Source: Pseudomonadota bacterium (GTDB lineage: Bacteria > Pseudomonadota > Alphaproteobacteria > Rhizobiales > Afifellaceae). Taken from it: DNA of 6,036 nucleotides. The translations under genes and the position numbers were made by a program. This document shows, piece by piece, positions 1-5,635 of the stretch. The stretch's first letter is position 1. Each line of letters begins with the position of its first letter. Location: contig JAEZEK010000361.1 in the NCBI GenBank assembly GCA_023417735.1, positions 1 through 6,036 of the forward strand, written 5' to 3'. The notes under the pieces are model-generated. The model was not told the origin of the DNA. It made no database searches and saw only the letters and a list, made by a program, of their open reading frames with translations.

Positions 1-157
1 CCGCCGCCTCAAGGTCGCCGTCATAGAGCGGGATGCCCGCGATCCCGTCCGCGTCGAGCCTCGCGCCCGCCGGCATCAGCTCCGCGGCCGCCCGCAGGAG
101 GGCGCTGTTGAGCGAGGCCTTCCTGAGGCTCCCCGAAATGCCGAGTATCGTCGTCAT
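1..157 (-). CDS. NADPH-dependent FMN reductase family flavoprotein (5' part only)
   Basis: This is the N-terminal 52 residues of a gene that continues past the left edge. The ATG is at 157-155, with a purine-rich GAGAGGA about 7 bases upstream on the minus strand. The protein opens MTTILGISGSLRKASLNSALL, then reaches GIAGIPLYDGDLEAA. A short beta strand followed by a GSLRKxSxN loop is the FMN phosphate-binding signature of the NADPH-dependent FMN reductase/chromate-reductase-like flavodoxin fold (PF03358). The IPLYDGDLE stretch is also typical of that family. Members are soluble cytoplasmic enzymes that move electrons from NAD(P)H to FMN, quinones or metals. The exact substrate cannot be assigned from this fragment. 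The gene lies 91 bases downstream of the GNAT gene on the same strand and may share its transcript, although that gap could hold its own promoter. I am confident of the family and not of the specific reaction. Confidence 0.85.
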   Translation of the reverse strand, partial: MTTILGISGSLRKASLNSALLRAAAELMPAGARLDADGIAGIPLYDGDLEAA

Positions 158-248
158 CGAATGTCCTCTCCGGCCCGTCCGCTAACCTTAGGGCCGTCGG
201 CGCCGCCGGCCAGCCTTTCGGGGGCGCGGCGGGTCCGGGCGCGGCGCC

Positions 249-554
249 TCAGCGCCTCAGCACGTCCTGCCATTCGGGATGCCGTTCGATCTGCGCCTTG
301 GCGAACGGGCAGAGCGGGATGACGGTGCGCCCTTCCGCCCGGGCGTCCTCGATCGCGCGGCGGACCAGCGCCTCCCCGACGCCGAGGCCGCGAAACGCGT
401 CCGGGACGGCGGTGTGGTCGATGATGATCATGCGCGCGCCCGCCCGCGAATAGGTCAGCTCCGCCGTGGCGCCGTCGCGCCGCATCACGTAGCGGCCCTT
501 GCTTTCGCCCTCCTCCCGCTCGATCGGGAGGTCCTCGGGCTTCGCCTTCTCCAT
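249..554 (-). CDS. Small GNAT-family N-acetyltransferase (PF14542 type)
   Basis: The product is 101 residues, starting MEKAKPEDLPIEREEGESKG. The open frame extends upstream to 650, but the ATG at 554-552 is preferred. AGGAAGG lies 8 bases before it (minus strand, 569-563), and the upstream extension overlaps the end of the DUF5996 gene and is Ala/Pro/Arg-rich. The length matches the compact single-domain acetyltransferases of the Acetyltransf_CG family (human NATD1, bacterial YjdJ-like proteins), which are about 90-110 residues. Visible landmarks are a strand ending in IIIDHTAVP, the acetyl-CoA pyrophosphate-binding loop FRGLGVGEALVRRA, and the C-terminal VIPLCPFAKAQIERHPEW, which is diagnostic of this subfamily. 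The protein is presumably cytoplasmic and uses acetyl-CoA. The acceptor is unknown for most members. It follows the DUF5996 gene with a 35-base gap, suggesting one operon. Confidence 0.92.
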   Translation of the reverse strand: MEKAKPEDLPIEREEGESKGRYVMRRDGATAELTYSRAGARMIIIDHTAVPDAFRGLGVGEALVRRAIEDARAEGRTVIPLCPFAKAQIERHPEWQDVLRR

Positions 555-562
555 GATGTCCG

Positions 563-569
563 CCTTCCT
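563..569 (-). promoter_or_regulatory. Ribosome binding site that fixes the GNAT start
   Basis: Read on the minus strand this is AGGAAGG, followed by an 8-base spacer and the ATG at 554. It is a near-perfect Shine-Dalgarno match and the main reason to choose the internal ATG over the longer open frame starting at 650. Confidence 0.75.
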
Positions 570-589
570 GTTGTCAGCTGCGGTCGGTC

Positions 590-1525
590 TCACAACGGCC
601 GCGGCCGGAGCGGCAGGCCGGGCGCGCATTCGAGGCTCGCGCGGTCCCACCGCCCGAGATCGGCGGCGGCGCGGTAGGTGCTCTCCAGGAACGCCGTCAG
701 CTCAGCCTCCGGGTCGCTCGCCCGCCGCACGGCGTCATAGGGCAGCAGGAACTCGCCGAGCGCGGCGTCGAAGCGTGCCGCGTCGGGCGCGACGCGCGCC
801 TCGGCGAAGCCGGGCGGCGCCGGGTAGGCGTAGGAATAGAAGGCCGGGTAGTCGATGGGACCCCCGCCTGGCCAGAAGCCCGCCGAGGAGACCTCGTGGC
901 TGTAGGCCTCGCAGGTCACCGCGTCGGGGAGCGCCGGGATGCCGCCCGGATGAAGCGGCGCGGCCCGTCCCGAGAAGCGCGTGACGGCAAGGTCGAAGCT
1001 GCCCCAGAACAGGTGGACCGGGCTGACCTTGCCGAGGAAGCCGGTACGGAATCGCGCGAGCACCCGCTCCACGCTGACGCAGGCGCGAAAGAAGCGGTTC
1101 GCGGCGTCGGCGTCGTAGGGCCGTTCCGCCGTGTCCGCCGCGAACGGGATCGGGTCGGCCACCTCGTTCGGCCGGCCGTGGAAATCCGTGGTCGCGCCGA
1201 GCCCGGCGAGGAGATCGATGAAGCGCGCGTGGAACGTGGCGACCGACATCGGCGCGAGATCGAACCGGCCCGTCCGGCCGTCGGTGGTCGCCCCGGTGAC
1301 GGCATGGCCGACGAGGTCGAGCACGATCTCGACCCCTGCTGCCTTATCCGGCACGAGCCCCGTGGTGAAGCCGCGCGCGCTGACGTAGAGCGGCGCGTGC
1401 CAGGAATGGTTCACCCAGGGCGTGCGGGCGAGGCGGTACTTGCCGACGATCTGCGTGAAGAGATGCAGCGCCGAGCAGGTCTCCCGCCACGCGCCGTAGG
1501 GAAGTTCGGGCCAGTGATCCGCCAT
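590..1525 (-). CDS. DUF5996 family protein of unknown function
   Basis: The product is 311 residues from the ATG at 1525-1523. A TTG at 1528 directly precedes this ATG in frame and is an unlikely start. The length and three conserved blocks match the DUF5996 family as I know it: an N-terminal block with VNHSWHAPLYVSARG, a central block SPVHLFWGSFDLAVTRFSGR, and a C-terminal block with YSHEVSSAGFWPGG followed by YPAFYSYAYPAPPGF. The end has FLLPYDAVRRASDPE and FLESTYRAAADLGRWDR, also typical. Many invariant His, Trp, Tyr and Phe residues suggest a binding pocket or enzyme, but no reaction is established that I know of. I see no signal peptide or membrane segment, so a cytoplasmic location is likely. 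It is the first gene of the minus-strand run and lies 35 bases upstream of the acetyltransferase. A GC-rich inverted repeat in the leader could form a small hairpin. Confidence 0.9.
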   Translation of the reverse strand: MADHWPELPYGAWRETCSALHLFTQIVGKYRLARTPWVNHSWHAPLYVSARGFTTGLVPDKAAGVEIVLDLVGHAVTGATTDGRTGRFDLAPMSVATFHARFIDLLAGLGATTDFHGRPNEVADPIPFAADTAERPYDADAANRFFRACVSVERVLARFRTGFLGKVSPVHLFWGSFDLAVTRFSGRAAPLHPGGIPALPDAVTCEAYSHEVSSAGFWPGGGPIDYPAFYSYAYPAPPGFAEARVAPDAARFDAALGEFLLPYDAVRRASDPEAELTAFLESTYRAAADLGRWDRASLECAPGLPLRPRPL

Positions 1526-1721
1526 CAATCCGCCGCTCCGCCCGCCATGCCGGTCCGGCGGGAGGCTACATCATCGCCCGCCCGGCCGCGCCTCTCTTCT
1601 GTCGTCGCAGACAGGACTCGCGTGGCGGCTCGCCTTTTGGTGGCAGCGGCCCATTTGCAGACGCTGTGCGCCGCGCCGGTCCCGGCTTGCGGACGCCCCG
1701 GGGGAATGATCAGGAGCGCCG
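1526..1721. other. Divergent intergenic region between DUF5996 and the SLC13-type transporter
   Basis: This 196-base spacer must hold the start signals for both the minus-strand run and the plus-strand transporter. I cannot pick a convincing -35/-10 pair on either strand. It contains a perfect inverted repeat GCCGG-T-CCGGC at 1549-1559, nested within CCCGCC...GGCGGG (1541-1562). This could be an operator or a leader hairpin, but such repeats are common in DNA this GC-rich. AGGAG at 1712-1716 belongs to the transporter. Confidence 0.4.
1712..1716 (+). promoter_or_regulatory. Ribosome binding site of the SLC13-type transporter
   Basis: AGGAG sits 5 bases before the ATG at 1722, an optimal Shine-Dalgarno arrangement. 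It supports that start over any internal one. Confidence 0.75.
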
Positions 1722-3599
1722 ATGAGCACCGAGCAGATCCTGATTCTCGCCATCCTGGCGGCGACCGTCGCCATGTTCCTGTGGGGCCGCTGGCGCCACG
1801 ACATGGTGGCGCTCGGGGCGCTCCTCGCCTGCGTGCTGGCCGGGCTGGTGGAACCCGGCGAGGCCTTCGCCGGGTTGGGGCACCCCGCCGTGATCACGGT
1901 CGCCTGCGTGCTGGTGCTGAGCCAGGGCCTGCAGAATTCCGGCGCGGTCGACGCGATCGCCCGGCGCGTCCTCAGGAAGGAGGCCGGCCCGACGCTGAGC
2001 CTCGCCGCCCTCGTGGGCCTCGGCGCCGCGATGTCGGGCTTCATGAACAATGTCGGGGCGATGGCGCTGCTCATGCCGGTCGCCGTGCAGCTCGCGCGCC
2101 GGCTCGACCTGGCGCCCGGGCGGGTGCTGATGCCGCTCGCCTTCGGGACCATCCTCGGCGGCATGACGACGCTGATCGGCACGCCGCCGAACCTCATCGT
2201 GGCGGGCTTCCGCGCCCGCACCGGCGTCTCCGGCTTCGGCATGTTCGACTTCACGCCGGTCGGGCTCGCCGTCGCCGTCGCCGGCATCGCCTTCATCGTG
2301 CTGGTCGGCTGGCGGCTGGTGCCCGCCACCCGCAAGCTGGCCGACGGCGACTTCGAGGCCGGCGCCTATTTCACCGAGGCCCGGGTGCCGGAGAAGAGCC
2401 GCGCGGTCGGCATGACGCTCCGCGAGATCGAGGACGCGATCGGCGATTCCCGCGCGCAGATCGTCGGCCTGGTGCGCAACGAGGTGCGGATGATCGCGCC
2501 CCACGGCGGGCGGCAGGTCGCCGCCGGCGACATCGTCGTGCTCGAGGCGGAGGCGGCTGCGCTCCCCGAGGTGCTCTCCGCGCTCGACCTGAAGCTCGAG
2601 GAGGAGCGGGAAACGCCCGCGGCCGTGGAGGCGGCGGGCGAGCCTGCGGCCGATCCGGCCGAACCCGAAAGTGCCGCGGCGGCGCCGGTCGGCGATGGTG
2701 AGAAGAAGGGCGACGCGAAGGAGGCGAGGAACGCCGCCTCAGAGGAGATCGTGCTGCGCGAGCTCGTGGTCCTGCCGCGGGCGGACATCGTCGGGCGCTC
2801 GGCAACCGACATGCGGCTGCGCACCCGCTACGGGCTGAACCTCCTCGCCGTGTCGCGCAAGGGGGTGAGGGTCAGGACGCGGCTGCGCACGCTCAGGGTC
2901 GCGGCGGGCGACCTTCTCCTCATGCAGGGCCCGCCGGAGGCGCTCGCCGAATTCGCCGCGGAGATGGGCTGCGTTCCGCTCGCCGAGCGCGCGCTGCGCA
3001 TCCCCGACCCCAGGAAGGCGCTGCTCGCCAGCCTCATCATGGCCGGGGCGGTCGGCGGCGCCGCGCTCGGCCTGGTGCCGGCGGCGATCTCCTTCGCGAT
3101 GGGCGCGCTCGCCTCGATGGCGTTCGGGACCGTGCCGCCGCGCCGCGTCTACGACGCGATCGACTGGTCGGTGGTGGTGCTGCTCGGCGCGCTCATCCCC
3201 GTCGCGGGGGCGATGGAGGCGACCGGCGCGGCCGATCTCGTCGCCCGCCTGCTGCTCGACACGGTCGCGCAGGGCCATGCGATCGCCGGGCTCACCCTGA
3301 TCCTGGTCGTGACCATGTTCCTCTCCGACGTGATGAACAACGCCGCGACCGCCGCCGTCATGTGCCCGATCGCCATCGGCACCGCTGCCGCGCTCGGCGT
3401 CAGCGCGGATTCCTTCCTGATGGCGGTGGCGGTCGGCGCGTCCTGCGCGTTCCTGACCCCGATTGGCCACCAGAACAACACGCTGATCCTCGGCCCTGGC
3501 GGCTTCCGCTTCGGCGATTACTGGCGCCTCGGCCTGCCGCTCGAGATCGTGGTGGTCGTGGTCAGCGTCCCCCTGCTGCTCCTCGTCTGGCCGCTCTGA
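1722..3599 (+). CDS. SLC13/DASS-type permease with two RCK_C (TrkA-C) domains
   Basis: The product is a 625-residue inner-membrane transporter of the divalent anion/sodium symporter (SLC13, CitMHS-like) fold. The first membrane half spans about residues 4-200 and carries GFMNNVGAMALLMP (106-119) and TTLIGTPPNLIV (149-160). The second half spans about 432-625 and carries the matching VMNNAATAAVMCP (537-549) and LTPIGHQNNTLILGPGG (578-594). These paired Asn-Asn and Gly-x-Pro/Gln-Asn hairpins form the substrate and sodium site in this family. Between the halves lie two RCK_C domains, about 212-290 and 342-420, separated by an Ala/Glu/Pro-rich acidic linker (about 292-340) that is probably disordered. 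RCK_C domains usually bind a small ligand or ion and gate the attached channel or carrier. Family members with this layout have been linked to sulfate, other anions or dicarboxylates. The substrate here cannot be read from sequence. The gene appears monocistronic. Confidence 0.93.
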   Translation: MSTEQILILAILAATVAMFLWGRWRHDMVALGALLACVLAGLVEPGEAFAGLGHPAVITVACVLVLSQGLQNSGAVDAIARRVLRKEAGPTLSLAALVGLGAAMSGFMNNVGAMALLMPVAVQLARRLDLAPGRVLMPLAFGTILGGMTTLIGTPPNLIVAGFRARTGVSGFGMFDFTPVGLAVAVAGIAFIVLVGWRLVPATRKLADGDFEAGAYFTEARVPEKSRAVGMTLREIEDAIGDSRAQIVGLVRNEVRMIAPHGGRQVAAGDIVVLEAEAAALPEVLSALDLKLEEERETPAAVEAAGEPAADPAEPESAAAAPVGDGEKKGDAKEARNAASEEIVLRELVVLPRADIVGRSATDMRLRTRYGLNLLAVSRKGVRVRTRLRTLRVAAGDLLLMQGPPEALAEFAAEMGCVPLAERALRIPDPRKALLASLIMAGAVGGAALGLVPAAISFAMGALASMAFGTVPPRRVYDAIDWSVVVLLGALIPVAGAMEATGAADLVARLLLDTVAQGHAIAGLTLILVVTMFLSDVMNNAATAAVMCPIAIGTAAALGVSADSFLMAVAVGASCAFLTPIGHQNNTLILGPGGFRFGDYWRLGLPLEIVVVVVSVPLLLLVWPL

Positions 3600-3615
3600 G
3601 GCGGCCGCCGCCGGG

Positions 3616-3643
3616 TTGACGCGCGGCCCGCATCGCCGATGAT
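3616..3643 (+). promoter_or_regulatory. Possible promoter for the first DUF1801 gene
   Basis: TTGACG (3616-3621) followed 16 bases later by GATGAT (3638-3643) resembles a housekeeping sigma promoter: five of six matches at -35 and four of six at -10. It lies 39 bases before the ATG at 3683 and just after the transporter stop. GC-rich genomes produce chance matches, so this is tentative. Confidence 0.3.
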
Positions 3644-3682
3644 CCGTTCCGACGGTTCGCGGGGGAAGCGGCGGGGGGCGGC

Positions 3683-4219
3683 ATGGCCGGGGAGACGTCC
3701 GGACGACCGGCGAGGCCTGCCAAGGCGGGCACAGGGGATGCGGCCGGGGAGGGCGGCGCCGCCAAGACGCGCCGGCCGCGCAAGCCCGCATCGGCGCCGT
3801 CCGCCGCCACGGGCGATGGCCCGGTGCTCCTCTCCGGCGGCAATCCCCAGATCGCCAAGGGTTACGGCGACGCGCCGGTCGAGGCCTATCTCGCCGCTAT
3901 GCCCGGCTGGAAGCAGGACGTCGGCCGCCGGATCGACGCGCTCGTCACCCGCGCCGTCCCCGGCGTTCGCAAGGCCGTGAAGTGGAACTCGCCCTTCTAC
4001 GGCGCCGGCGACGAGGGCTGGTTCCTGAGCTTCCACTGCTTCGCGAAATACGTGAAGGTCGCCTTCTTCCGCGGCGCGGCGCTCGATCCCCTCCCGCCCG
4101 AAGGCTCCAGGCAGAAGGACGTGCGCTACCTCCACCTCCGCGAAGGCGAGCCACTCGACGAGGCGCGCTTCACGGACTGGGTGAGGCAGGCGAGCGAATT
4201 GCCGGGGGAGAGGATGTGA
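3683..4219 (+). CDS. DUF1801 domain-containing protein with a basic N-terminal extension
   Basis: The product is 178 residues. The ATG at 3683 follows a G-rich tract (3673-3678) that can serve as a ribosome binding site. Residues 1-50 are low complexity, rich in Ala, Gly, Pro, Lys and Arg (for example KTRRPRKPASAP), and probably disordered. This may be a nucleic-acid-contacting tail or simply an extension. The folded part, about 54-175, is a DUF1801 (YdhG-like) domain. It shows APVEAYLAAMPGWKQDVGRR near its start, then AVPGVRKAVKWNSPFYG, the central FAKYVKVAFFRGAAL, and a final helix LDEARFTDWVRQA. Bare DUF1801 proteins are usually about 110-150 residues. The fold is small and soluble, and its biochemical role is not established as far as I know. 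A second DUF1801 gene begins 1.4 kb downstream beyond the AT-rich patch. The two may once have been neighbours. Confidence 0.9.
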   Translation: MAGETSGRPARPAKAGTGDAAGEGGAAKTRRPRKPASAPSAATGDGPVLLSGGNPQIAKGYGDAPVEAYLAAMPGWKQDVGRRIDALVTRAVPGVRKAVKWNSPFYGAGDEGWFLSFHCFAKYVKVAFFRGAALDPLPPEGSRQKDVRYLHLREGEPLDEARFTDWVRQASELPGERM

Positions 4220-4351
4220 GGGGAGAGTCTTCTGGGCGTTCGAATAGCAGACACTCCGCCGAACGGCGTCGCTCCTCGATGGTGTGACCTTGCGGCGCCC
4301 GTAGAAATTGTTATCAATACCTCTAGTGCAACCGTTGGGTCATTAACTCAG
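4220..4351. other. Left junction of the AT-rich island
   Basis: Base composition changes within this 132-base spacer. It is still GC-rich to about 4300 and then turns AT-rich (GAAATTGTTATCAATAC). A small GC hairpin CGCC-GAAC-GGCG at 4257-4268 has no T tract, so it is not a normal intrinsic terminator. I see no tRNA, integrase site or duplicated sequence that would define a clean edge. Confidence 0.45.
4290..4317 (+). promoter_or_regulatory. Possible promoter of the TIR cassette
   Basis: TTGCGG (4290-4295), a 16-base spacer and TATCAA (4312-4317) lie just where the sequence turns AT-rich, 34 bases before the first cassette ATG. Both hexamers match the housekeeping consensus at four of six positions. 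It is the best candidate in the spacer but unproven. Confidence 0.3.
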
Positions 4352-4636
4352 ATGCCTATCAAAGGCTTGGACAAGCTGGCGCGAGAGTTGAGGGCGATCG
4401 AGGAGGCCGCCGCTTCGCTCGACGGTGACATTGCGAAGGTTAGCTTTGATCCACAGGATCCACAAAGCATAGATCTTGCAATACGGGCTATGGAAGAAAG
4501 TGTAGACAAGCGCCTTGGTGATCACCAAAGTAGCGAGATGGTTCGGATGATTGCTGACTCGCTCAAGGAGAAACTGCGAGAGGGCATCCTTGAGAGCGCG
4601 TCCGCTGCTAGTTTAGCTGAAGGAAACGACGAGTGA
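4352..4636 (+). CDS. 94-residue protein of unknown function, first gene of the TIR cassette
   Basis: I do not recognise a named domain. The protein starts MPIKGLDKLARELRAIEEAA and is predicted to be mostly helical: an amphipathic helix at about 5-23, a loop VSFDPQDPQS (30-39), then helices at about 40-54 and 60-89, ending with an acidic GNDE tail. It has no membrane segment, signal peptide or cysteine, so it is likely a small cytoplasmic, possibly dimerising, protein. The start lacks a strong Shine-Dalgarno sequence. Its stop overlaps the GTG of the next gene (GTGA at 4633-4636), which implies translational coupling and a functional link to the TIR protein. It might be a regulator, an antitoxin-like partner or a complex subunit, but nothing in the sequence decides between these. 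Codon use and composition match the TIR gene and differ from the flanking genes, so the two probably arrived together. Confidence 0.78.
   Translation: MPIKGLDKLARELRAIEEAAASLDGDIAKVSFDPQDPQSIDLAIRAMEESVDKRLGDHQSSEMVRMIADSLKEKLREGILESASAASLAEGNDE
4620..4625 (+). promoter_or_regulatory. Ribosome binding site for the GTG start at 4633
   Basis: AAGGAA lies 7 bases before GTG at 4633, inside the last codons of the 94-residue gene. It supports the GTG start and the four-base overlap of the two genes. Confidence 0.65.
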
Positions 4637-5007
4637 CGGTGAAGACGGCATTGCGTGATCTTAACAATGCGGTTCTAGACTTGCAGTCCGCCGAATACAA
4701 CACCTTCGAGCGTCCATTGGTCCGTCTGGCGGCGGCGTTGAATGCTGATGAGCTTAAGCCTCTAACTGAACGCCTAAAGTCAAACGTAGATTTCGACGCA
4801 TTCCTTGCGTCTGCTACGCCAACCGGCGGTATGATGGGCAGTGCGAGACTTAATTGGCCAGCCGACCTCAGAGAAGAGCTTGGACTTGCTATTAACCTAA
4901 TCGAACGGGCGGCAGTTGAGCCGGATTGGTTTCTTGAGATTGCTCACGTATTTTACTTCAGTGGACGAAAGATCTCAGATGACATTCGAAAGTTACCGCA
5001 TCCGTAA
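4633..5007 (+). CDS. N-terminal domain of a split TIR-like nucleotide-binding protein
   Basis: As read, this is 124 residues from a GTG start and ends in two in-frame TAA codons (5005-5010). It is predominantly helical and soluble. Landmarks are ALRDLNNAVLDLQSAEYNTFERP (about 6-28, a helical opening), a Gly/Met-rich turn PTGGMMG (63-69), and WPADLREELGLAINLIERA followed by FLEIAHVFYFSGRKISDDIRK to residue 120. To my recollection, 300-residue TIR-like nucleotide-binding proteins have an N-terminal region of this kind, in which an aromatic-rich FYxSGxKI segment is followed directly by an (I/V)xPFxRD segment. Here that next segment is present but in the -1 frame, so the last four residues (LPHP) are probably out-of-frame sequence. 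In the family this region is likely the sensing or oligomerisation part. Its ligand is unknown to me. Confidence 0.75.
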   Translation: MTVKTALRDLNNAVLDLQSAEYNTFERPLVRLAAALNADELKPLTERLKSNVDFDAFLASATPTGGMMGSARLNWPADLREELGLAINLIERAAVEPDWFLEIAHVFYFSGRKISDDIRKLPHP

Positions 5008-5066
5008 TAATTCCGTTTAGCCGTGATTTTTCTGCTCTAGCCGAGGGCGAGATACCTAGCCCACCG

Positions 5067-5534
5067 GTGGCCTTGGGCGATCCGACTGACCATAGTCGGG
5101 TGTTTATCGTGCATGGCCACGACGACGCTTCACGTGAAACGGTAGCGAGATTCATCGCCATTATGGGGCTCCAGCCGATCATCCTGCACGAGCAGGCTAC
5201 TCGTGGTATGACAATACCAGAGAAGTTAGCTGCTAACGCAAACGTCGGATTTGCTGTCGTTCTCTTAACTCCGGATGATGTAGGAAGAAACCGTGAAGAA
5301 TGGGAGCTAAGAGAACGGGCACGTCAGAACGTAATTCTGGAGCTTGGGTACTTTCTGGGGCGGATTGGTAGAGAACGCGTATGTGCTCTGCTAAAAGGAA
5401 ACATAGAGATTCCTACCGATTATTTGAACGTCGGGTACATTAGATTTGATGACGGCGGAGGGCGGCGCCAACAGCTCGCAAGAGAATTAGAGGGAGCGGG
5501 ATACGACATAGATTGGAAAAAAGTAATGCGCTAG
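5067..5534 (+). CDS. TIR domain of the split effector (PF10137/CAP12-PycTIR type, candidate NADase)
   Basis: Read from the GTG at 5067 this is 155 residues and contains a complete TIR-like domain. Landmarks are the first strand and loop RVFIVHGHDDASRE (11-24), then IILHEQATRGMTIPEKL (38-54), FAVVLLTPDDVG (62-73), the hallmark ARQNVILELGYFLGRIGR (85-102), and CALLKGNIEIPTDYL (106-120), ending in a WKKVM tail. This subtype is shared with the TIR halves of bacterial STING-TIR (CBASS) and PycTIR (Pycsar), which cleave NAD+ when activated. By analogy Glu92 in LELGYF (Glu237 of the joined protein) is the expected catalytic glutamate, so the domain itself looks intact. The frame is open upstream to 4983 and no good ribosome binding site precedes 5067. 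If the frameshift is real, the domain is probably poorly made or is separated from its regulatory N-terminus. Confidence 0.85.
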   Translation: MALGDPTDHSRVFIVHGHDDASRETVARFIAIMGLQPIILHEQATRGMTIPEKLAANANVGFAVVLLTPDDVGRNREEWELRERARQNVILELGYFLGRIGRERVCALLKGNIEIPTDYLNVGYIRFDDGGGRRQQLARELEGAGYDIDWKKVMR

Positions 5535-5543
5535 TTTTTTTTT
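5513..5543 (+). terminator. Weak candidate intrinsic terminator after the TIR gene
   Basis: A nine-T run begins just after the TAG stop (5535-5543). It faces an A-rich stretch (about 5516-5522) that can pair with it, giving an AT-only stem with one mismatch and a GCGC-containing loop. Runs of this length are rare in the flanking GC-rich DNA. The stem is weak, so termination efficiency is uncertain. Confidence 0.3.
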
Positions 5544-5635
5544 GGGTAATGAAATCCGTAAAGAAATAGCCGCGTGCTAAAGATAGTGTCGCAAATGAAT
5601 ACGAGCAGAACATGGTCTTACACAGGAATTCGGTG
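5535..5635. other. Right junction of the AT-rich island
   Basis: This spacer keeps the AT-rich composition of the cassette almost up to the next gene, after which the sequence becomes about 75% G+C. It contains the T run, no recognisable insertion-sequence end and no clear direct repeat with the left junction. AGGA at 5624-5627 (as CAGGAA) serves the next gene. A 13-codon frame at 5595-5636 ends in TGATG overlapping the next ATG, but there is no evidence that it is translated. Confidence 0.4.

Larger units (their letters stand above)
4633..5534 (+). pseudogene. Frameshifted full-length TIR-like effector gene (reconstructed 300 residues)
   Basis: The two reading frames join into one protein if a single base is added at the AAA run at 4989-4991 (equivalently, a -1 shift at CGA-AAG). 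The result reads IRK-VTASVIIPFSRDFSAL, then an AEGEIPSPPVALGDP linker, then the TIR domain. Three observations support one ancestral gene. The TIR frame is open back to 4983, far upstream of any plausible start. Its translation there looks like real protein and not noise. The GTG at 5067 has no Shine-Dalgarno sequence within reach. The reconstructed length of 300 residues fits TIR-like nucleotide-binding proteins with an N-terminal helical domain. Explanations, in order, are a genuine inactivating single-base deletion, a sequencing or assembly error, or programmed -1 frameshifting on A-AAG. The local sequence is not a strong slippery heptamer and I see only a weak 4-bp hairpin after it. Confidence 0.7.

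Noticed and set aside
1571..2504. Overlapping minus-strand frames (1571-2335 and 1710-2504) opposite the transporter start
   Set aside because: Both have biased, patternless composition and lie opposite a clearly real gene with a good ribosome binding site.
896..2701. Long plus-strand open frame of 601 codons overlapping DUF5996 and the transporter
   Set aside because: It lies antisense to the recognised DUF5996 gene and out of frame with the SLC13-type permease. Its translation is Arg/Gly/Pro/Ala-rich with no family pattern, as expected of shadow frames in GC-rich DNA.
2739..3791. Minus-strand open frame of 350 codons opposite the transporter
   Set aside because: It is rich in His, Arg, Asp and Glu with no domain pattern and lies opposite well-recognised transporter sequence. 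It is a shadow frame.
4236..4260. GTTCGAAT-like sequence resembling a tRNA T-arm, possible attachment site
   Set aside because: The flanking bases do not form a T-stem, there is no acceptor stem or CCA context, and no matching copy is found at the right junction.
4987..5010. Programmed -1 frameshift site as the firm explanation for the split
   Set aside because: CGA-AAG is not a good slippery heptamer, and only a weak 4-bp stem (TTAC/GTAA) follows. A mutation or sequence error is simpler, so it is kept only as an alternative.
4352..5534. Classification as a complete CBASS or Pycsar system
   Set aside because: Only the TIR subtype is shared. No CD-NTase, Pyc cyclase, STING or cyclic-nucleotide-binding domain is recognisable in the window.
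4242..5612. Loose similarity between the left (GAATAGCAGACA) and right (GAATACGAGCAGAACA) junctions as possible direct repeats
   Set aside because: The match needs two gaps and is short. It is within chance expectation and not at a clear boundary.
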